Of a stretch of DNA of 39,087 nt, positions 33,652 through 39,087 are shown one piece after another. Both the position numbers and the translations under genes were made by a program. This stretch comes from a virus. The notes beneath the pieces are model-generated. The model was not told where the DNA came from. It ran no database searches and saw nothing but the letters and a program-made list of their open reading frames with translations. The DNA lies in the IMG/VR virus record IMGVR_UViG_3300020395_000035, positions 1 through 39,087 of that record; one strand, 5' to 3'. The first letter of the stretch is position 1; each line of letters begins with the position of its first letter.

Positions 33652-34776
33652 ATGGCCAAACCTAGTTCACGACAAGAATTAATTGATTACTGTTTAAGAC
33701 AGTTAGGTGAACCTGTATTGGAAATTAATGTTGATGAAGATCAAATTGAAGATGCAGTAGATGATGCAGTTCAATTTTTTCATGAAAGACATTTTGATGG
33801 TGTTGAGAAAATGTATCTCAAACACAAACTCAGTCAGGATATGATTGATGCTGCTAGAGAACAGACTGTAGCAACAACTGGTATATCATCTAGTGTTTTT
33901 AATGGTAGTTCAGCAGCTACTGTAAGTGTTAGTGCAAATAATGTTGTTATACCTAATCATGGATTAGTTACTGGTTCACCAATAGAATATAGTTTTGGAC
34001 CAGGCAATACTACTATTGCAATTGCAAGTGCGACTTTAAATAGTGTTGGTGTTACTACTGCATTAGGAATTGGTACTGATAGTCAAAAACTTTGGGCTAT
34101 TGCAGATAATAGAAACGAGATTAGATTTGCTGCAACTGCTGCTGATGCAACAAATGGTACTGCACTTGATATAACTGCAGTAGGTGCTGGTGCAACACAC
34201 TTTATAAGTACAAGAACAGAATTTACAGAACAGAGAAATTATATTGAAATACCAGATCATATTATAGGAATTAATGGTATTTTCAGATTTGATGATAATA
34301 CTATTTCCCAGAATATGTTCAGTATATCTTATCAGATATTCTTAAATGATGTTTATAATTTTAGTTCTATTGAACTACTTAACTATTCAATGGTTAAACA
34401 ATATCTTGAGACCATTCAATTCTTAATTAGTCCAGATAAAAAGATTAGATATAATAAGAGAGGAAATAGACTTTATATTGATATGAATTGGAAAGATGCA
34501 ACACCAGACCAATTCTTAGTTATTGATTGTTACCGAGTGTTAGATCCTAGTGAAAATACAAAAGTTTTTAATGATAGTTTCTTGAAGAGGTATATAACTT
34601 CCTTAATTAAGAAACAATGGGGTCAGAATCTCACTAAATTCCAAGGAGTTAAACTTCCTGGCGGTGTTGAATTAAATGGTCGTCAGATATATGAAGATGC
34701 TAATACTGAATTAGCTGAGTTAAGACAAAGAATGTCAACTGATTACGAACTTCCACCTCTGGACTTGATAGGCTAA
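33652..34776 (+). CDS. 13: Neck protein gp13
   Basis: gp13 forms the neck with gp14 and closes the packaged head so the tail can attach. The protein starts MAKPSSRQELIDYCLRQLGE, then VDEDQIEDAVDDAVQFFHER, the conserved gp13 N-terminus. The C-terminal part has NMFSISYQIFLNDVYNFSS, then RYITSLIKKQWGQNLTKFQG and PGGVELNGRQIYEDA, also gp13-like. The 374 aa exceed T4 gp13 (309 aa), largely because of an insert at about residues 77-186 with PNHGLVTGSPIEYSFG and AVGAGATHFIS. This is the NHG module also found in the giant protein. The stop overlaps the gp14 start (TAATG). Confidence 0.9.
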   Translation: MAKPSSRQELIDYCLRQLGEPVLEINVDEDQIEDAVDDAVQFFHERHFDGVEKMYLKHKLSQDMIDAAREQTVATTGISSSVFNGSSAATVSVSANNVVIPNHGLVTGSPIEYSFGPGNTTIAIASATLNSVGVTTALGIGTDSQKLWAIADNRNEIRFAATAADATNGTALDITAVGAGATHFISTRTEFTEQRNYIEIPDHIIGINGIFRFDDNTISQNMFSISYQIFLNDVYNFSSIELLNYSMVKQYLETIQFLISPDKKIRYNKRGNRLYIDMNWKDATPDQFLVIDCYRVLDPSENTKVFNDSFLKRYITSLIKKQWGQNLTKFQGVKLPGGVELNGRQIYEDANTELAELRQRMSTDYELPPLDLIG

Positions 34777-36209
34777 TGGCTTTAAATCCTTTCTTTCTAC
34801 AAGGATCTGCATCTGAGCAGAGATTAGTTCAAGATCTTATCAATGAACAATTGAAGATTTATGGTGTAGAAGTATATTACATGCCTAGAAAGTTTATAGG
34901 TAGTGATACAATAATGCGAGAAAATATTGTTGCGAAATTTGATGATAGTTTTGCATTTGAAGCTTATGTTCAGAATTATGAAGGGTTTGCTGGTTCTGGA
35001 GATTTGATGACAAAGTTTGGTGTAAGAACCACTGATGAATTAACCCTTGTTATCTCTAAGGAAAGGTATGAAGATTTTATATCTAGTTTTTATACAGATG
35101 GTGATGGTGATACTAAATTAACATCTAGACCAAAAGAAGGAGATTTAATATATTTTCCATTATCAGATAGTCTTTTTGAGATTAAGTTTGTAGAACATGA
35201 ACAACCTTTCTACCAACTTGGAAAACTTTATATGTATGAACTTAAATGTGAATTGTTTGAAGTTAGTGATGAAATTATTGATACTGGTGTCGTTGATATT
35301 GATGATAATCTTGAGGATGAAGGATATATTGCAACATTAACTCTTGCTGGATATGGTGCAACTGCATTATATTATACTGGTATAAGCACTAATAATGGTG
35401 TGAATACAATTACATTAATTAATGATGGTTTTGGATATTCAAGTCCACCTGTTGTTGCAATTAGTACTTCACCACATGGAGGTTCAGCTGCAAATGCAAC
35501 TGCTGTAGCTATTACTACTGCAATAGGTGCTGGATCTACTTCATTCTCGGTTAAAGAGATTGTAATAACAAATAGTGGATATGGTTATACCCAATCACCT
35601 ACTGTTACCATAAGTGGTGCTGGTGGTTCTGGTGCTATTGCAAGAGCTGGTATTGGTACTAATGTTGTTAGGATATTAAGAGATGGTACTCAGGCTGGTG
35701 GTAGTAAGTATGCACATACACCTACTGTTGCAATTAGTACTTCTCCAGTTGGTGTTGCGTCTGCAAATGCAACCGCTGTTGCAACAGTAGGTGCTGCTGG
35801 AACTGTAATGGATGTTAGATTTACTAATGCTGGTTTTGGATATACAGTTGCTCCTATTGTAACTATTCAGTCGCCAGGATCTGTAGGTATGGGAACTGGT
35901 AATTTCTTCTTGAATGAAATGATTAGAGGTCAAAGTTCACTTACTACAGCAAGAGTTAAGAATTGGGATGCTGATACAAATATACTTAAAATTGGGCATG
36001 TTGCAGGTAATTTTGCATTGAATGAAGTTATTGTTGGATCTGCAACTACTGGTGAATTCCCAGGCATGGGATCAACTGCAACTTATACAATATATAAGAT
36101 TGGATTGGATGATCAATATGATGCATTTGCAGAAAATATTGTCATAGAAAATGAAGCCGATAGTGGTTTGGTTGATTTTTCTGAGACAAATCCATTTGGT
36201 TCTTTCTAA
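34776..36209 (+). CDS. 14: Neck protein gp14
   Basis: gp14 is the second neck protein, partner of gp13. The N-terminus reads MALNPFFLQGSASEQRLVQD, then YGVEVYYMPRKFIGSDTIMR and GDLIYFPLSDSLFEIKFVEH, all strongly gp14-like. The C-terminus ends LVDFSETNPFGSF, also conserved. It is 477 aa against 256 in T4. The extra length is an insert at about residues 187-372 made of GxGY...P.V.IS repeats (INDGFGYSSPPVVAIS, ITNSGYGYTQSPTVTIS, FTNAGFGYTVAPIVTI). The insert replaces no core region. It is coupled to gp13. Confidence 0.9.
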   Translation: MALNPFFLQGSASEQRLVQDLINEQLKIYGVEVYYMPRKFIGSDTIMRENIVAKFDDSFAFEAYVQNYEGFAGSGDLMTKFGVRTTDELTLVISKERYEDFISSFYTDGDGDTKLTSRPKEGDLIYFPLSDSLFEIKFVEHEQPFYQLGKLYMYELKCELFEVSDEIIDTGVVDIDDNLEDEGYIATLTLAGYGATALYYTGISTNNGVNTITLINDGFGYSSPPVVAISTSPHGGSAANATAVAITTAIGAGSTSFSVKEIVITNSGYGYTQSPTVTISGAGGSGAIARAGIGTNVVRILRDGTQAGGSKYAHTPTVAISTSPVGVASANATAVATVGAAGTVMDVRFTNAGFGYTVAPIVTIQSPGSVGMGTGNFFLNEMIRGQSSLTTARVKNWDADTNILKIGHVAGNFALNEVIVGSATTGEFPGMGSTATYTIYKIGLDDQYDAFAENIVIENEADSGLVDFSETNPFGSF

Positions 36210-36216
36210 ATAAGAT

Positions 36217-36507
36217 ATGACATACGACGATTACTATCTCCCTGAACTTGGAGAACCATCACACCCATATGATTCATGGCCTAATGCAAATGGCACTAAT
36301 AGATATGCACCCCCAGAAAAAATGAAAGAATTAGAATCTATGAATCCAAGAGCAGAAGAAGAAGTTGCTGATTGGTTTACTGAAAAACCTGATGAAAGTG
36401 ACGAAATAGAAAAAGAGAAATCTGTACATCATAAAGCATATGAGATTGCAACTTCTAAATACAATCCATTTGCTGTGGGTGGATCTGAACAACTTAAAGA
36501 CAGGTAA
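36217..36507 (+). CDS. Acidic hypothetical protein between gp14 and gp15 (96 aa)
   Basis: The protein starts MTYDDYYLPELGEPSHPYDS. It is rich in Asp, Glu, Pro and Tyr (PRAEEEVADWFTEKPDESDE) and probably partly disordered. It has no membrane segment. It lies 7 nt after gp14 and 5 nt before gp15 and is cotranscribed with the neck genes. It may be a small head-tail joining accessory protein. The sequence TCTAAATA just upstream is too close to the start to be a useful late promoter. No family was recognised. Confidence 0.7.
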   Translation: MTYDDYYLPELGEPSHPYDSWPNANGTNRYAPPEKMKELESMNPRAEEEVADWFTEKPDESDEIEKEKSVHHKAYEIATSKYNPFAVGGSEQLKDR

Positions 36508-36512
36508 AAAAA

Positions 36513-37583
36513 ATGTTAGGTCAATACTTCTATCATGAAATTCTAAGAAAGACTGTTATTGGTTTTGGAACACTTTTTAATGGAATTGAAATTAGACATG
36601 ATAATGACTCTGGTGGAGAAGTAAGTAGAATGAAGGTTCCATTGGCATATGGACCAATGCAGAAGTTTCTTGCAAAGATAGAACAACAACCAACAATACA
36701 AGGTAGACCTGCTATTACTTTACCTCGTATGTCATTTGAGATGACAAATCTTAATTATGACCCATCACGCAAAGCATCTATAACTCAAACATTTAAGAGT
36801 GGTAATACAGATAATGTAAAAAAAGTTTTTATGCCCGTTCCATATAATGTTGGATTTATGCTTAGTATTGCAACTAAGTTGAATGATGACATGTTACAAA
36901 TAATGGAACAGATACTTCCATATTTTCAGCCAGGTCTTAACATTACACTTAATCTTATTTCCTCAATTAATGAAAAGAGAGATATACCAATAATTCTTGA
37001 AAGTATTAATATGAGTGACGATTATGAAGGTAGTTTTGATAATCGTCGTGCAATGATTACAACTATGCAATTTAGTGCCAAGGTTTACTTATTTGGTGCT
37101 GTTGCTGATAATCCAGATGGTCTTATTAAGAAAGTTAATGTTGATTACTTTACTGATACTAATAGAGTAACTGCAAAACGTGTACAAAGATATTCTGCAA
37201 CTCCAAGAGCAACTAAAGATTATAATGATGATAATACTAATGCAATTAATAAGGCATTAGCCGCAGAACAAACAGTACTTTCTGTTAATAGTTCTGCTAA
37301 CTTCTCTGTAGATGATTACATCACTATTAGTGGTGAGAATATGCAAATTAAGTCCATTAGTGGAAATGAACTTACCGTATACAGAGGTGTTGATGGAACT
37401 AATGTTATTGATCATGCGGATGGTTCTACTATAGATATAATCAGTGGATCTAGAGATGCTACATTACCACTTGCAGGTGATGATGCACTTATCGCTTCTG
37501 GTGATGACTTTGGATTCAATGAAATGTCTTCCTTCTTTGAGGATTATAAGACTTATTCCCCATCACAGGGTAAGGATGTTTAA
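36513..37583 (+). CDS. 15: Tail terminator / sheath stabiliser gp15
   Basis: gp15 caps the tail tube and sheath and connects to the neck. The N-terminus MLGQYFYHEILRKTVIGFGT, then LFNGIEIRH, VPLAYGPMQKFLAKIEQQP and LPRMSFEMTNLNYDPSRK are gp15 hallmarks. PVPYNVGFMLSIATKLNDDM and LPYFQPGLNITLNL follow. The 356 aa exceed T4 gp15 (272 aa). The excess lies at about residues 240-325 and includes a module with ITISGENMQIKSISGNELTV and YRGVDGT, also seen in the giant proteins. The native end (FGFNEMSSFFEDYKTYSPSQ) is retained after the insert. gp16 starts 3 nt after the stop. Confidence 0.9.
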   Translation: MLGQYFYHEILRKTVIGFGTLFNGIEIRHDNDSGGEVSRMKVPLAYGPMQKFLAKIEQQPTIQGRPAITLPRMSFEMTNLNYDPSRKASITQTFKSGNTDNVKKVFMPVPYNVGFMLSIATKLNDDMLQIMEQILPYFQPGLNITLNLISSINEKRDIPIILESINMSDDYEGSFDNRRAMITTMQFSAKVYLFGAVADNPDGLIKKVNVDYFTDTNRVTAKRVQRYSATPRATKDYNDDNTNAINKALAAEQTVLSVNSSANFSVDDYITISGENMQIKSISGNELTVYRGVDGTNVIDHADGSTIDIISGSRDATLPLAGDDALIASGDDFGFNEMSSFFEDYKTYSPSQGKDV

Positions 37584-37586
37584 AAA

Positions 37587-37991
37587 ATGAAATTTGATGA
37601 AATTGATGATGCTCTTGAAATTGTAACGGATAAATCCGAACCAATTGAGATTGAAGATGTCAAATCTGTTAAATACGAGAAGGATGATCTTGATCGTGAT
37701 TATGAGTACACTCGTGGCAATCTTTATTCATTAATAGAGAAAGGTCAAGAGGCTATTGATGGTATTATGGAAATCTCGCAAGAGAGTGGATCTGCCAGAG
37801 CTTATGAAGTTACTGGTCAGATAATAAAAAGTGTGGCTGATGCCACAGATAAATTATTAGACCTACAGAAAAAGGTTAAAGACATAAAGGAACCTAAAGA
37901 TAAGGGGCCAAATAATGTAACAAATGCACTTTTTGTTGGGTCAACTGCTGAATTACAAAAACTACTCAAAAAGGGGAAGTTAGATGACTGA
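37587..37991 (+). CDS. 16: Small terminase subunit gp16
   Basis: gp16 recognises phage DNA and regulates the gp17 motor during packaging. The 134 aa compare with 164 in T4. The N-terminus is acidic (MKFDEIDDALEIVTDKSEPI). The central part is a helical hairpin, LDRDYEYTRGNLYSLIEKGQ followed by EAIDGIMEISQESGSARAYE, and LLDLQKKVKDIKEPKD is the oligomerising coiled coil. NVTNALFVGSTAELQKLLKK ends the protein as in other T4-like gp16. It follows gp15 by 3 nt and overlaps the next gene by 8 nt. gp17 should follow downstream but is not in the window. Confidence 0.85.
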   Translation: MKFDEIDDALEIVTDKSEPIEIEDVKSVKYEKDDLDRDYEYTRGNLYSLIEKGQEAIDGIMEISQESGSARAYEVTGQIIKSVADATDKLLDLQKKVKDIKEPKDKGPNNVTNALFVGSTAELQKLLKKGKLDD

Positions 37992-38433
37992 TGAATTAAA
38001 AGAAGAAATTAAAGAGGAAAAGAAAGGCCCTCTTGGTAGACTGAAAGATAAGATTCTTCCAGACGAAGATGAACAAGCTGCTATCATTAGTACATTTGTA
38101 CGTCTCGGCGTGTTGGTTTGGAGTGGCGGAATTTTGACTTTAAACTACGTGGCCATACCTGGCGTCCCTCAACAGAAAATAGATCCAACATTTATAGCTT
38201 CAGTTTTTACAGGCGTTCTGGCTAGTTTTGGCATTCAGACTGCATCCAAAAAGGGTGATGGAACAATGAAGATGAATGGTAATGGTAATGGAGCAAATGG
38301 TGGTCCTCCTCCTGTTACTGCAAAGGATATTGAAGCTATTTTAGCAAAAGCTCCTGCTGGTCCTGTTCAAACAATTCGTGTTGAACAAGCACCTCTTAAA
38401 ATTACCACTGACGATAAACCTTACAAACTTTAA
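37984..38433 (+). CDS. Two-TM membrane protein after gp16 (149 aa)
   Basis: The start overlaps gp16 by 8 nt. A charged cytoplasmic N-terminal arm (LKEEIKEEKKGPLGRLKDKI) precedes two hydrophobic segments, about residues 35-57 (IISTFVRLGVLVWSGGILTL) and 70-88 (FIASVFTGVLASFGIQTA). A Gly/Asn linker (MNGNGNGANGG) and a polar tail follow. Two short TM segments with charged ends resemble class II holins, but similar proteins of unknown role also sit near gp17 in marine T4-like phages. The function is undecided. It is the first of four coupled membrane genes. Confidence 0.7.
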   Translation: MTDELKEEIKEEKKGPLGRLKDKILPDEDEQAAIISTFVRLGVLVWSGGILTLNYVAIPGVPQQKIDPTFIASVFTGVLASFGIQTASKKGDGTMKMNGNGNGANGGPPPVTAKDIEAILAKAPAGPVQTIRVEQAPLKITTDDKPYKL

Positions 38434-38437
38434 AATC

Positions 38438-38707
38438 ATGTCTTGTAAATCAAAATTTAGTTTTAATACTATTGCTAATGTTATTAGTATTGCATCAGGA
38501 GTAACACTCGCTGGTATTATAGGCGTAGGATCATACGTTTATATAAACAAAGATGCAATCATTGAGAATCTTAAAAAAGAAGCTATAGAATCGGTAATGA
38601 GTAATATGGGTGGTGGTGCTATAGGTGGTGCTCTTACTGGTGATGTAGGTCTTCCTGCTTCAGATTCTGGTGGTTTAGGACTTCCTGTTCCAGGCATGCC
38701 TTTCTAG
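38438..38707 (+). CDS. Small single-TM protein, Gly-rich C-terminus (89 aa)
   Basis: ATG 38438, 4 nt after the previous stop, is preferred over ATG 38378, which would overlap the upstream gene by 56 nt. The protein starts MSCKSKFSFNTIANVISIAS. One hydrophobic segment (VISIASGVTLAGIIGVGSYV) spans about residues 15-34. An amphipathic helix (DAIIENLKKEAIESVMSN) and a Gly/Pro-rich tail ending PVPGMPF follow. The stop overlaps the next start (TAGTG), so it is translationally coupled. No family was recognised. Confidence 0.65.
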   Translation: MSCKSKFSFNTIANVISIASGVTLAGIIGVGSYVYINKDAIIENLKKEAIESVMSNMGGGAIGGALTGDVGLPASDSGGLGLPVPGMPF

Positions 38708-38961
38708 TGGACTTACAAAAAATAACATCAACAGGAACTGCCGTCGCTGTAATAGGTGGCGGTACTTTCATGGGTGGTAATTATGCAATCGATCAGGCAA
38801 CTGGTGGACCTGAGAAAAGAGTCAAAGCAAAACAATCAGAACTTCAACTCATAGTAAGAGAAGAAGTTCGTAGTGCTATATCGGAGATGCTACCTACATC
38901 AACAGGTGGTGTTGTTCGTATAGATACACCAGGCGATTATAGAAAGGAGGTTCCTAAATGA
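38707..38961 (+). CDS. Small membrane-anchored protein with helical tail (84 aa)
   Basis: GTG 38707 shares its G with the previous TAG stop. The protein starts MDLQKITSTGTAVAVIGGGT, a Gly-rich weakly hydrophobic segment (about 9-28). A charged helix (KRVKAKQSELQLIVREEVRS) and a polar tail follow. The AGAAAGGAGG near its end is a near-perfect ribosome binding site for the next gene. No family was recognised. Confidence 0.6.
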   Translation: MDLQKITSTGTAVAVIGGGTFMGGNYAIDQATGGPEKRVKAKQSELQLIVREEVRSAISEMLPTSTGGVVRIDTPGDYRKEVPK

Positions 38962-39087
38962 TTTTTTCAATGTTAAATGTGGTAGATGCTTGGAATGAGA
39001 TCTCATGGGCAGATGCTATTCCATTTATTCTAGTATTGATTGGACTTTATTGGGTTAAAGTTAAGATTGATACATCTGCTGGTTTGG
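38958..39087 (+). CDS. Membrane protein, 5' part only (runs off window)
   Basis: ATG 38958 overlaps the previous stop in ATGA and is preceded by AAAGGAGG (38943-38950), the strongest Shine-Dalgarno seen in the window. The visible part reads MIFSMLNVVDAWNEISWADA and then IPFILVLIGLYWVKVKIDTS, a single TM segment around residues 21-33. The frame is open to base 39087. It is the fourth member of the coupled membrane cluster. The product is unknown. Confidence 0.65.
   Translation, partial: MIFSMLNVVDAWNEISWADAIPFILVLIGLYWVKVKIDTSAGL

Noticed and set aside
36205-36212. TCTAAATA before the 96-aa gene as a late promoter
   Set aside because: It is only 4 nt from the ATG at 36217 and less like the consensus. 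The gene is well explained by read-through from 33623.
38378-38437. ATG 38378 as start of the 89-aa membrane protein
   Set aside because: It would overlap the previous gene by 56 nt with a shifted read. ATG 38438 follows that gene's stop by 4 nt.

Overview
This window looks like part of the genome of a T4-like marine myovirus, most probably a cyanophage of Prochlorococcus or Synechococcus. A T4-like phage of another marine bacterium such as a pelagiphage cannot be excluded. The reasons are the order gp25-gp6-(gp7-like)-gp8-DUF4815 protein-fibre-gp13-gp14-gp15-gp16, T4-type late promoters (TATAAATA and close variants), all genes on the + strand, strong AT bias in the structural genes and end-to-end packing. 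No photosynthesis gene, tRNA, integrase, insertion sequence or CRISPR array was seen. All family names come from reading the sequence, not from a database search.

Region 1 (1-2530) is a run of small unrecognised genes of about 42-137 aa, visibly richer in G+C than the rest. Each is separated by a compact intrinsic terminator, often followed at once by an extended -10 promoter. In three cases the -10 lies only 5-6 nt from the start codon, which predicts leaderless mRNAs. One terminator-promoter cassette occurs three times. One gene (379-792) has a Lys/Ala/Thr/Pro-rich histone-like N-terminal tail.

Region 2 (2527-4294) starts with a near-consensus sigma70 promoter (TTGACA-N17-TATGAT). It carries a coupled operon: a GT-A glycosyltransferase-like protein, three small proteins, and a 99-aa SET-domain protein (candidate lysine methyltransferase).

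Region 3 (4290-37991) is the late virion module. It encodes baseplate wedge proteins gp25 and gp6, a giant 4633-aa gp7-position protein with YHYH-like and beta-propeller regions, gp8, and a 2478-aa DUF4815-like protein. Next come small fibre-associated proteins, a 973-aa repeat fibre, neck proteins gp13 and gp14, tail terminator gp15 and small terminase gp16. Late promoters divide this into at least four transcription units (4290, 20623, 29879, 33623).

Region 4 (37984-39087) holds four translationally coupled small membrane proteins after gp16, where gp17 would be expected next.

The most striking feature is protein modularity. At least three repeat modules recur in structurally unrelated virion proteins (giant protein, gp8, DUF4815 protein, gp13, gp14, gp15). 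They sit as insertions in otherwise conserved T4 folds, as if the same surface domains decorate the whole neck and baseplate. A second lead is the pairing of a SET-domain gene with a histone-H3-tail-like protein in the same window.
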